In this document: in pieces, positions 32,771 to 43,120 of the stretch
Position numbering within the stretch: position 1 is the stretch's first letter
How the letters are laid out: each line of letters begins with the position of its first letter
From: Siphonodentalium dalli
Lineage: Eukaryota; Mollusca; Scaphopoda; Gadilida; Siphonodentaliidae
Direction: 5' to 3'
Length of the DNA: 64,000 nt
Assembly: GCA_032622095.1 (NCBI GenBank)
Contig: CP136064.1
Location: forward strand, 185,922,209 to 185,986,208
Made by a program: the position numbers and the translations under genes
The notes under the pieces: model-generated
Told to the model about the DNA's origin: nothing
Seen by the model: only the letters and a program-made list of their open reading frames with translations
Databases searched by the model: none

Positions 32771-34720
32771 CGTGGGTATATATGCTGAGCCGACAAAAGT
32801 TTATGTTGTATTGGTCATGAACGCGTGTTACCTTTAATTATATGGTACTTTTCAATCAAAGCCGCTCAAATATTTGCCCCGGATTTCCAAAACGTTGACA
32901 CGAGTAAGCAGAATCTCCGAAAATGTTTACCTGGTTACGCAGGATCTCCATTATGGTACATATACGCCAAATTACCGAAACGTTGACACGTGTATCCATC
33001 CCTGTACATTTGCAGGCCCACTTGACCAGGGGCAGGGGGGGGGGGTCGGAAAAAAGTGACATGACATTTGGCTGAACAAACTTTTTTCCGGCTCTTGTGT
33101 ACCCACCACCCCCCTATTTGAAGGAAAACATATTTTTTCCAATTTCATGCGGGGTACCCACCCCCTTTTTACCTCCAAATCTGTAATATCACACCATTTA
33201 AGCTTGATGGTCAGTATTACAGTTACCCTATTTCCATTTCTGGTTCTTCTAAGTCATTCCAACTTTTGTAACAACACGAAACAGGTTCTAAAAAAATACC
33301 TGGAAAAACCCAAAATAACACACATAATACATGTGCTGATCAGTAAATTATTGATTGATTCTTCCCCAAATATTGTCTAAGGTAGCTCATAATGCTCATT
33401 ATACATGTAAACAAATATAAAAGCATTAGTGTACCTTCTTTTCATCACAGAAAGTGTAACTTTAGATGTGTCCCATAGTATCACATGAATTTATGTCAAT
33501 TATGATTTTTGAAAAAATTATTAGGGCAACACCACCTGGTAATTAACTCTCCAACAATACAGGTATTCAGCTGAAATCCACTATGTATCACAAAACTAAT
33601 TTTCATTTCCATGAGCTGAGTTCTTGGGCTAGGTACTGTGTTAAGGTCAGACCTAGGTCAAGCATTCATACAAATACATGCACTGCGTGTAAATAGAAAC
33701 TTGAAAATAAGACGGTCATATGCAGTCTGCAGAATAAGCTCCAAGGAGGGTGAGTTTTGTGATGCTACCCAGCAGAGTGGGCTATAGCATTACCAAATTC
33801 ACCATATGTGACCCTCATATGTAGCTAGTTCTCCATGGTTGGTCGAGACCAAAATAGAATGAGGTCGTTAGAGGTTGAATTTGTTGATGCTATGCCGGGT
33901 AGTATCGCCAAATTCGCCCTCTGCAGACTTCGATCATTTTGCTGATGACCAGCACATTATTTTTAGACTTGCATATTATATTAAGTTATATTATATTTTC
34001 TTTCCCTTCTTTTCACTCATCTGTTCTGATTTTGTTTATTCCACTTAGCAGCCTTCTCCATATCTACACATTCAAGGTCTATGTATGCTCGCCCAATCTT
34101 TTATCTGGGTCCCACCATCTCAAGATTATTATCTCAGTGATATGCGTTGTTGCAGTCTACAGTCCCATGCCAAGTTCCGATACAATTTTGACTGAGTCAT
34201 CTGGTCTGATCAGGTATAATGAGTAAATATTAATGAGATAAATGAATAGCTTTTTTCATTTTATTTATATTAAAGTTTATTCATGTGCTACATAACTGTC
34301 CATTTTCATCTGGAACCAGTAGCATTGGTACATGGCAATGTGATCGGATGTAAAAGGCGAATTCCTGAGAGTTGGTTCGTAATCTGGATTTCTGAGAAGC
34401 ATCATGCCCATATCCACACTAACTACCCCCCTAAGCACTGCCCTAGGTGTCATACACACCTTAACAATGATGCTGAACACTTTGAGGCATTTATATTGAA
34501 GAAATGTTGTAACAGGAAAAAATTGCGACCACTCAGGAAAAAAGTGACTTTTTCGCAACTGAACCACCCACCCACCCCGGCCTAGTGTATGAAAAAAAGT
34601 GGATGACCCCCCCCCCCCCTACCAGGCGTGGTATATTCACAGAATCCTCTAAACATTGGTATGAGTATACACAGGATCTCCGAAACCGTCGACACGGGTG
34701 CGCAGGGTTATCGATACATT
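32771..34720. other. Gene-free stretch with a few diverged repeats
   Basis: A ~35-base phrase, 'gatctccgaaanngtngacacgggt', occurs near 32910, 32975 (variant) and 34675. GGGGGGGGGTC followed by AAAAAAGTGAC at 33026 and the C-tract at 34608 are low-complexity. Two similar 50-base segments near 33740-33800 and 33860-33915 (TTTGTGATGCTACCC / TTTGTTGATGCTATGCC) form a local direct repeat. None of the short ORFs is credible. Confidence 0.4.
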
Positions 34721-35280
34721 GAACGAAAGTGTCAATGACACTGTAGCCCAACTTGTGCATGGAGACGAGTAAATTTTATGCTGAGCAGTCTCAGAATAAT
34801 CAGTATAAGGAAAGTAAACAGGTTTCAGTGAAGGGATTTCAAAGGATTATATTGTTATATTGTTTATATTTATTTCAGACATTCTCCAATAAATGTCGGC
34901 TGCATGCATGCAAGGTGTGCCGTTGGATTCAAATGATAAATCGAAGATGGCTTCTTGCGCTCATGTTTTTAACGAATTTCGGGGGAAAATTATGTCTCCC
35001 ATCTATATAGTGATCACCCCGAAGATACATATATGCAGTTTGTGACTATTGGACGAGGGGTTTGTCTATAGGGTGTGCCAAAGGATTAAAAGTAGTCACA
35101 CACAGAGTAAATGCATGGATGCCGCGGTATATGTGGTTTTCATCCGAAGTCGCGCGTTCATATTCGACAGCTCCCATCTAGAGGTCATCCTAAACATGCA
35201 TGTAGAATCTCAAAACAATTCTCCGATAAATGTGGTGCAGGGTGTACCGATGTATTCAACTTTTGTCAAAATTTCAATAT
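34721..35280 (-). repeat. Reverse-oriented pearl-like element, 3' part
   Basis: It begins with the family 3' end in reverse (GAAAGTGTCAATGACACTGTAG, near 34724), then core units in reverse order (AGCTCCCATCTAGAGGTCAT near 35171). It fades near 35280 without a 5' hairpin. Confidence 0.65.
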
Positions 35281-36202
35281 AATAAACATACAAGCACACA
35301 TATTTATGCGCCCGCGAATTGTTGTCGATTATAATAATGAAGTTTGATACAGAATGAATGTCATATTAAATATGAACATTTCGCAAAATAGATGTGTGCG
35401 CAAGCCGCCAAGCGAAAATGGAGCGGGTATTATGGGTATGATGGTAAATTCGCCGTGTCTTGACGATGATTTAATGGGGTATGTCTACTCACTGAGAGTA
35501 ATTGCCATTTATTATCTACACTTAACCTCGTTCCACTTTCACCGCTTCTGAAAGACCAACACGAGTTCCTTTTGTGGACTCAATAAATTACCTGTGACGG
35601 TTGACGCTTACCACATCTATCCGCCTTTTATCAACATAGCAGGTGCGCTATAAAGACACGTGGCCTAATACCATGCACGGTGTATAAGATTCACACCAAA
35701 TAGCAATGGATTAAAACAGATGCCCTGAACATGTAGCAATTAAATGCTGTGAGATCTCATCTTCAAAACCAGGACCTCTCACTTGTACGTGTTTGGTTTA
35801 TGAGATCATCATTTACATTCTATATTAGACTATATAGCATATACGACAAACACATATAGTATTAAAATAATGCAATTGTATCCTACTAAATATTCGGGAC
35901 AGAATATCATGTCGTCAGTCATGTCATGTATAGTGATTGTTATAGATAACAAACAGAAACAAACTTTGATAAAAATATATCACATAAACATGTACCATGG
36001 AGAAAGCATCCGTAAGTGACGACCTACTGCATGCATGGGTAGTTTCGCTAATTTGAACATGTATATGTACATGTATGCACGCGAGTTTTGTGATTCCTTA
36101 TGTTCTCCGCTGAGAGAGACCCGGGACCTATACTGGCCTTGACTTGAAACATATTTTATTTACGAACATAACCTTTAGAGCTTATTCCCTGTTCCCGATT
36201 CG

Positions 36203-36332
36203 CACAAATGTGTCTTTTGGTTAATTTGACGACATGGATGGGCGGGCCACCAAATACCCCATACAAACACACCACTCCTCACCCGGGGGTGCCACCCAGA
36301 GGGGGTGAAATTTTATTTGTATATAATAATAC
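36203..36332. repeat. ~125-bp direct repeat, copy 1 (partner 37449-37580)
   Basis: The two copies share ACAAATGTSTCTTTTGGT, TTGACGRCATGG, CAAATACCCCATA, AAACACACCAC and GGGGTGAAATT, and lie 1.24 kb apart in the same orientation. They could be remnants of related element ends. Identity is too low for recent LTRs, and no primer-binding site or polypurine tract is evident. Confidence 0.6.
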
Positions 36333-36498
36333 AAAAGGGATCAGGGCACAAGTTTTGTCAACTTATGAAGCCCCTCTCCCAATACAAACATTTAAGCATA
36401 TACAATGTTGACAAGATGACACGCACGATTTTGAGATTTTATGGTGTTTGGTGTAGTGCCTTCCAGAGCTTATTTCTATATGTGTTATGTTTGCAACC

Positions 36499-36599
36499 AC
36501 AGGTCCCCAAAACAAAAACTGACCCCACCCAGCAATACTTCTATATGAATAAGTATTACGTACTGGGGTTGGGTAAATATTTGTTCTGGGACCTGTGGG
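36499..36599. repeat. ~100-bp hairpin
   Basis: CCACAGGTCCC at 36499 pairs with GGGACCTGTGG ending at 36599; inner sequence ACCCCACCCAG pairs with CTGGGGTTGGGT. Possibly the core of a MITE between the two 125-bp repeats. Confidence 0.7.
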
Positions 36600-36861
36600 A
36601 GCAACGGGACACAAGTACCCTTGTTCGACATATTCGGACTCACACAGTTTGGTCAAACATTCCTTTCTCCAGACTGTATATATGCCACTCATATTTGCAA
36701 TACCTAATAATATTATTATCCAGTACCATCAGGGTAGATTGTACTATATATACGCAGGTATAGTGCCAAGTGGGTGGGTAGAGCTCACTCGGCCCCATAA
36801 ACTATATCCACCCCACTGGGAACTACATCCGCGATGTCAATTCCAAGCTAATCTATATATA

Positions 36862-37014
36862 GAGGATCTACAACGAGTCCCCAGTTTATAGCGGGATTTA
36901 CAAAACTAGTCCAGTAAATTAGGTGACTGGGCCGAGCCTTTGGCGAGGTCCAGACCTAATTTACTGGACGAGTTTTGTAATTTCCGCTATAAACTGGGGA
37001 CGAGTTGTAGATTC
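36862..37014. mobile_element. Foldback MITE, ~66-bp arms
   Basis: The left arm ATCTACAACGAGTCCCCAGT through CAGTAAATTAGGT pairs with the right arm ending ACTGGGGACGAGTTGTAGAT. The centre contains GGGCCGAGCCTTTGGC. Arms differ at only a few positions. No clear target duplication. Confidence 0.85.
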
Positions 37015-37448
37015 TATTTATTACATGATTCAAAACATCGACAAAACATACTTACATCAACAAATGGGACGTGAAACTAACATCGGCTTCTATGAGACAT
37101 GCGATGACGTTTTGCGTAACTATTCGTTGTTTGCCGCGTAAAGAAATAGTCCTAGATAAATAAAGACTCTTTGGCGCATATATTGGCGTATTTTTAATGA
37201 TATAATTTTTCAAACTCTTCATTCACAATAGTTTGTTGGAAAAATATTGGAAGCTATGGTATTTTGAGACGTATATAGCTTATGGAATGTTAACAGACCA
37301 CAAACCGGAAGTCAAAGGTCACCTGGCACTATTTCCTGTTATTAAACGAACGTTTAATATCACAATTTATAGAATGGGTTTATTGAATGGAATAAGGGTA
37401 GAATCATGTAATAAATATATTTATTAAACGGGCAAATGGCTCATTAGA

Positions 37449-37580
37449 ACCTCCACAAATGTCTCTTTGGTCAATTTGACGGCATGGGTGAGTGGCCCAA
37501 CACAAATACCCCATAGAAACACCACACCCCCACACCGGGGATACAACCCCGACGGAGGGGTGAAATTGTATTTATTAAAT
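37449..37580. repeat. ~125-bp direct repeat, copy 2
   Basis: Partner of 36203-36332; see that entry. It is followed by spacer and, 65 bases later, by the retroelement target site. Confidence 0.6.
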
Positions 37581-37644
37581 TCGTAATTGGAGGGACGGAT
37601 ACGATAGGTCGATAAATACACGAAATTCCGGGTTCATATGCTCT

Positions 37645-38755
37645 CTCTGGCAGGAGAGTGGAGCGAAAGGGTCGTGATTGCTTCGATCTGATTAGTTCCT
37701 CTTTTGTCAGAGCGTTGAGCACGGGTGAGTCGTGTGGCCGCGCCTCCGGGTTGAGCTGCCCCGTGCTTAACGCCAGTGAGACGGTTTTGGATTAGGCTTA
37801 TGGATTTAATCCCAGACGCCGTGTTGGCCGCAGTGCAAAGGTGTTCGGTAGTGGACATTGCTAACTGGAGTCTCCAGTCTAGCAGGGGCTACCTGACCCT
37901 TTGCCTGGAGTTCCGGACTGAAGATGCTGGCATCCAGAGTTCGCAAGCCCGGGACACCAACTCCAAGACTGCCTCCTGTCATCTGAGTGGGAAGAAGAAG
38001 GGGCCTCCCAAGAAGAAGACGCCATCAAGGAGAAGAAGGGACGCCGCCAGACGAGCCAAATGGAAGAAGAGGGGGGTGACTGCTGATCTGCCAGTCACCC
38101 CTCCCCTTGTGGTTCAGCCGACGTCCAATGTCACAGCCGGCAGGTCGGAGTTGTCTGAGAGACGCCCAGACGACCCGACCTGCATGAAGACAGGCGACAT
38201 CGCACCAGCTAGCAGGGACTCCGTTGATCTGCCGGAGGTCCCTGCTGTCGTCGTCGAGGCAAGCGGAAGAAGGGAGCAGGAAACCACCCCTGCTGTTCCT
38301 GCCGCCTGCTTCGAGGTGGAACTGGACAGCTTGCCACCACGGACACCGGAGTACCAGCACATCCCGGTGTCCCCCAGCTCCACCACCAGCAACAACAACA
38401 TCACAGACACCACTCGGTCCGTTGAAGACGTCATCCGGTCTGTTGAAAACACCATCGCTGAATCTAAAAGACACCAGAAAGAACAAGAAGAGAAAGTTCA
38501 ACATATCATACAGCAGCATCAGCAGAGAAATCCTTCACCTACATCATCTCCACAATCTTCAACAGAAAAAGCAAACCCAAAAAAGAAAAGAAAGAAGAAA
38601 AAATAACCATCTATCATAAAAATGCTCACCTTTTTTTGTTGTTTTTTTGTTTGTTTTTTGGTATTCTAAATACAGGCTTTAAAATGAGGGATTAAGGAAA
38701 GGTGCCCCTCGGCCCTTTCGGGAATCCCGGGCTAGCCCCCCGAACCACTCACTCA
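37645..38755 (+). mobile_element. Short GC-rich retroelement carrying only an ORF1-like gene
   Basis: TTCATATGCTCT occurs at 37633-37644 and again at 38756-38767, a 12-bp target duplication. Between them is a 1.1-kb insert: a 155-base GC-rich leader, one ORF (37800-38606), a T-rich 3' UTR (TTTTTTTGTTG..), and a structured GC-rich end (CTCGGCCCTTTCGGGAATCC, near 38708) finishing in ACTCACTCA. It has no reverse transcriptase, so it would need a partner LINE. Base composition differs sharply from the AT-rich surroundings. Confidence 0.85.
37800..38606 (+). CDS. LINE ORF1-like basic protein of a non-autonomous retroelement
   Basis: The start is at ATG 37800 (MDLIPDAVLAAVQRC..), giving 268 residues; an upstream in-frame ATG at 37776 has weaker context. 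Residues 1-45 include VDIANWSLQSSRGYLTL, a hydrophobic/aromatic module followed by an acidic patch. A strongly basic segment near residues 65-95 (KKKGPPKKK, SRRRRDAARR) looks nucleic-acid binding. The centre is Pro/Ser/Thr-rich and low-complexity. Residues ~210-250 (DVIRSVENTIAESKRHQKEQ) are likely coiled coil, and the tail is Lys-rich (KKKRKKKK), a nuclear-localisation-like end. The order basic patch, disorder, coiled coil recalls ORF1 proteins that package LINE RNA. I do not recognise a named family. High GC codons and the target duplication mark it as transposon cargo rather than a host gene. Confidence 0.7.
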   Translation: MDLIPDAVLAAVQRCSVVDIANWSLQSSRGYLTLCLEFRTEDAGIQSSQARDTNSKTASCHLSGKKKGPPKKKTPSRRRRDAARRAKWKKRGVTADLPVTPPLVVQPTSNVTAGRSELSERRPDDPTCMKTGDIAPASRDSVDLPEVPAVVVEASGRREQETTPAVPAACFEVELDSLPPRTPEYQHIPVSPSSTTSNNNITDTTRSVEDVIRSVENTIAESKRHQKEQEEKVQHIIQQHQQRNPSPTSSPQSSTEKANPKKKRKKKK

Positions 38756-38767
38756 TTCATATGCTCT

Positions 38768-40850
38768 GAAAAACTCTTTCCAAAGTCACAGCCATTTTCC
38801 AGCCGTTTCTATTTTTCGCCAGATGTCGGACAAACGCTCTCTTTATTTCTACCATCTCTACTATAGGAATAGAATAACACTGAACGCTCTTTTCTGTTCC
38901 ATGTTGTCACGTGACAAATGGCTGTTTTTTTGTTTGGGACCCAAACACCATGTTCATAGTTGTATTTTTCGTTACTTCAATGTGTCTTTTGGGGTTACAT
39001 AATGCTCGTAGAAATGTATAGTTTCGATACCGGGATACAATATTATGTGTATTTTGTAGCGAAGATAATATCTATTATGTTACTTCAATATATCCTTTAT
39101 CAAATTTATAAAACGAGTTTCATAAAATCTTACATCACAACATAACGAGTATATCACATGAAAAAACTAGAGCTGTATGCCTTTTTAACGAATCAAAATC
39201 TTTAAAGGAAACTGAAAATGCATCAAAATGCATACATGCACGGCGTTGTCTGAGACGCTTCACAACCGTATGCGACAATATTGCGCGCTCTGGCTGTCGG
39301 CGAAATATATAGTCCCCCAATTTTCCTCTTTGTTTTGTGCTTATTTTGTTATTGCAACGACGTTGGACAAGAATTTAACTTAATGAACAAAGCAATCATT
39401 TTGCAATGTATGGTGATGATGTCACGCGCGACTATTCGAAATAGGATTAATCCACGAGGTAATTTTGTTGCCGCGATGCCAAGCATCCCGGGACGCACGC
39501 GCCTATTCATCACTATATTTAGTGAGTTATAAGGAAATATGTAATGGGTTTAAAAAAATGATATAATAAGGGTTTCGTGTATATAGGTTCATATTGGACT
39601 TAAATATTGACATTGGTTCATATTGGACTGTTTTTATGGAATAAGCTCATAGTTGACTTATAACAGTTATTATTTTGGATGGCGCGTACACATCTGCTGC
39701 AACATTTGCTCGTGCAGATAGGTTCACATTTGGCTTATTTGATATTGAAATAGGCCAATACGAGCTTATTTAAAGAATGTTTTTAAATTTATTTAATTAA
39801 ATTTCTTCATTCTGCGTCGTAGGGGCTTGTGGCCCTTGCTCAAATGGGCCTCCAACCCACGTGTGCGCTTCGCGCATGACAGATGGATCATACTCTTTTA
39901 TATTTTGATATTTATTCTGCTACTTCAATATATTCTGGTGAATATATCCTCGTCAAATAGTTTCATATTGGACTTATTTCATTCTGGGCTTATTTTAAAT
40001 TTTTTTAAATTTAAATTATTTTAAATCAAAAGTTTGAAAAACCAACGCCGTGTTCTCTAATACGATGTGTTGTATTCGTTTTCAACGGGTTGACTAATTT
40101 TGTGTCATATGGAACCGCGGATCTCTATATGTCCCGTTGGAACTCACCAGGACGTTCGTACTAAATACATATATATACACAGTAGCATGGATAGGGTTAA
40201 TAATTGTTTCAGATCAGGTTTATTTCACATGAGTGTCAGATACGAGTATTCGTTGTACGACTTTTATGACTTTTAAAATGCATGAGAAGAATGAGATAAA
40301 ATCCAACCTCGCATTAAATTACACTAATGCATGCACCGCATATGAATTATGATATTACGCATGTCGAAATGATGCCCACGAGAGCACAATGTATGTATTT
40401 ATCCACATGAACCTCACCCCGTGAAGTCACATGTGACTTTTTCTAGTGTAAAACAGTGTACTTGGTGCAAGTAGATGAAACAGCAAACAACTTCGTCACT
40501 TTCGTTTGTTTGCCAATTAATTAAAGAAATTCTTGACATTTCAAATTGTTTGAGAATGATCATCCTTTCGTCCGCTTTATTGCGTCAACATACCACTCTG
40601 TAGGTGATGCTTGACAAATGTGGAGGCGCCATTCGCTGTTACGAGGTTAATTAGTCTCAACTTAAACAAGATTTGTTTGGTTTTAAGTTTGCTCAAATGC
40701 TTGGGCCCGACCGTAATTGCATGCATGTTGGAATTCTCCCATTTCCGGTTGGAGCGAGTTGAGTTGTCGTATCTATTAGAGCTTATACTAATCCAAAATA
40801 GGGGTCGGCACAACCTTTCTAATTATATATTTTATAACCCCATTTTTGCT
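38768..40850. other. Gene-free stretch
   Basis: Contains two AACGCTCT motifs (38835, 38883) of the family seen at 1046, and three phrases 'ggttcatattggact' near 39587, 39615 and 39955. Otherwise nothing is recognisable. Confidence 0.35.
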
Positions 40851-40854
40851 AAAT

Positions 40855-41095
40855 TGAATCACCCATTCAGTTATAAACAATATACATGGGAATGGTATAT
40901 TGTTCTTCGGGGGGGGGGGGTGTTCATGAAATATGAGCAGACAATAGAAAGTGTAGATGGCACCCTATATGCATGTATTGATTGGTGGCAAATGTTCAGA
41001 TAATAAGTTCAACAAATGACTGTTTGTTGAATTTATTATATGAACATTTCCTATAACTATACTCATCATGACGACAGGGATAACCAACCTTAACG
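40855..41095. mobile_element. MITE family B, diverged copy
   Basis: Shares CCATTCAGTTATAAAC, GTGTTCAGATAATAAGTTCAAC and GAACATTTCCTATA with the copy at 18563. It carries a G tract at 40911. The ends are eroded. Confidence 0.55.
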
Positions 41096-41289
41096 GTGGT
41101 ACATATTGGAGAACCATGTCATATATACATGACATTGCATGACTACAAGCCAACTGATATATCCATGCAGACCCAGGGACCGGATTCGTCATCTCTAGTT
41201 TAATCGATGTAATGGTTTATTACTCAGACACAATATGTGCAACACGAGAATTAAATAACACAATAACACGGAATACAAAAACAATATAT

Positions 41290-41475
41290 AAGCATCACCA
41301 TCAATATCACCATTATCATCGCCATTCATCAGCACCATCTTCATCATCATCAGCATCATCATCATGATCGTCAGCATCATCATCATCGTCATCGTCATCG
41401 TCACCATCATCGTCAGTAGTGTCATATAAATCACCACCACGTCGTCATCAGCATCATCCGTTGTTTTCACCACCT
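41290..41475. repeat. (ATC)n microsatellite, interrupted
   Basis: About 60 trinucleotides of CAT, ATC, CAC and CGT. The Met-rich frame on the minus strand is a by-product of the repeat and not a gene. A second simple repeat, (AAC)n, lies near 41608-41628. Confidence 0.9.
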
Positions 41476-42169
41476 GCATCATACACTCAGCTTCGTATCT
41501 TTTCTATACACGAGCTACATTGTTGTAGACCATGCAAAAACAAAATATTGGTGTCGATACCATAATCTTCATCCTTATCCCCGCCGTAATTGCCGCGAGT
41601 AAACATTAACAACAACAACAACAACATCACCAGCAATAACGCATCAGGAGTGTAGCATAGGCATTATATTATATATCGCTCACACGTGTAAAGTAAAAGA
41701 TATGTTGTTTTTTCCAATTGTGATAATTTGTCTGCGTTTTATAATCTTAAACCGACAACTAAACCACATGACTCGACGCGTTCAGCTAAACCCGGTTTAG
41801 AGAAGCTAGACCTGAGATGACGAATCCGTCTTTGCTGGATCGAGGTTTAGAATTGTTATACAATCAGTTCAATGGGCGGAGCTGTAAATAATATCGACTC
41901 GATAGACGACGTGTCTGCTTGGTGTTATGTCACTATTGATTCATTCTCACGTGAGAGATCGTACACTTGCATGTTCGCGTAAATTGGGGGCGTGTCAAGA
42001 ACCATCGAGAGCGTGCCAATAACCATTCTAATAAATCGCCCTAGACCCCATCATTATAGCATTAATATATCGAGTGTGTTGTGTCTGACAGAGAACACTG
42101 GCCAGTGGTAAACAGGTCAGGGGTTCCACAATTATTTGTGCATGACCAAAGAACTCTTTAGTCTTATCC

Positions 42170-42506
42170 ACCGGAGTGGGGTGGGCGAGGGGAATTGTTT
42201 TTGGTTAGGTATACACATAGATATATGGTTATTAATTTCCAATCTACCGGTCTGCTTAATTGTAGTGACTCTCGATGGCGAAATCGTTTTCATTAGTTTA
42301 TCGCAGATAGTTGCGTCCCGAATCGAGAAGTAAATATTTACAATTGAGGGTAGTCCAGACGATTATTTCTATGGAGTGGTAGGCCTACGGTCGATTTGCT
42401 TAAAACTTTCGACGATATTACTAAAATGCTTCATTCCTCCAGTTGACATAGCACCTGAATGCTAACTTATCAATTTCACATACCCGAACAAGTACATAAT
42501 ATGTCT
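42170..42506 (-). mobile_element. TTAA-flanked MITE, ~368-bp family, reverse diverged copy
   Basis: In reverse it matches the elements at 50591 and 54562: CGAACAAGTACATAATATGTC, 'tcgattcgggacgcaa', 'gataaactaatgaaaacgatttcgccatcga'. TTAA follows at 42507-42510. The other end is eroded. Confidence 0.7.
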
Positions 42507-42889
42507 TTAATATACTGATATGAGGCTGCCAATTCCTCTTTCAGTATACTGTCAATATCCTCTCTGTTGCAGACTGCTCGCTCCATTGGTGCCATAGGTG
42601 CCAAGTAAACAATGAGAGGTTCATCATTATGTCGTTATAACCGATAATTCTGAAATTTGAACATGTTCCCTCTTTGTAAACCCAGTGGTTTTGTGATATG
42701 TGAAAAGTTGACTATTCCCATTCAATAGGTGTTCATTGTAGCGACTCGTCGTATTAGTTGTTACAGGATATGTCGGTCACAAATAAGAGATTATCTTCTC
42801 AATATTCCATCGAATTCAAATTACCACATATGAAGACATCCTCGAAACTATTGGGGGGGGGGGGGGATATACGTTTATGAGGTTTTATA

Positions 42890-43120
42890 AGGCCGTTCAT
42901 TATTTAATGGATTCTCTCATTCAGTAAGGTATTGGAATGGCTGAGTATTAATTCATTTGGAGGGATGGTGTGACTGTAGGTGCAGAATGTTAGGCATACG
43001 GTTCTTGTCCAGTCCTTTGTATAGAATGTTCAGACAATACATTGTATCTCCAACACAGGATCTAAACTTTGTTTAACTTATTCTCTGAACATTGCCCAAG
43101 TCATCAAAGTTTACAGGGAA
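42890..43120. mobile_element. MITE family B, eroded copy
   Basis: Shares 'attcatttggagggatggtgtg', 'agaatgttcagacaata' and 'gtttaacttattctctgaacattgcc' with the copies at 18563 and 60524. Confidence 0.45.

Noticed and set aside
36203-37580. LTR retrotransposon bounded by the two ~125-bp direct repeats
   Set aside because: Repeats are too short and diverged, lack TG..CA ends, primer-binding site and polypurine tract, and nothing between them codes for gag or pol.
37776-38619. Minus-strand ORFs (38025-38519, 38114-38455) and plus-frame ORF 38224-38619 over the ORF1-like gene
   Set aside because: They are antisense or shifted shadows of the basic ORF1-like protein. GC-rich codons leave the other frames open by chance.
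41195-41482. Met/Asp-rich minus-strand ORF of 95 codons
   Set aside because: It is the translation of an (ATC)n microsatellite.
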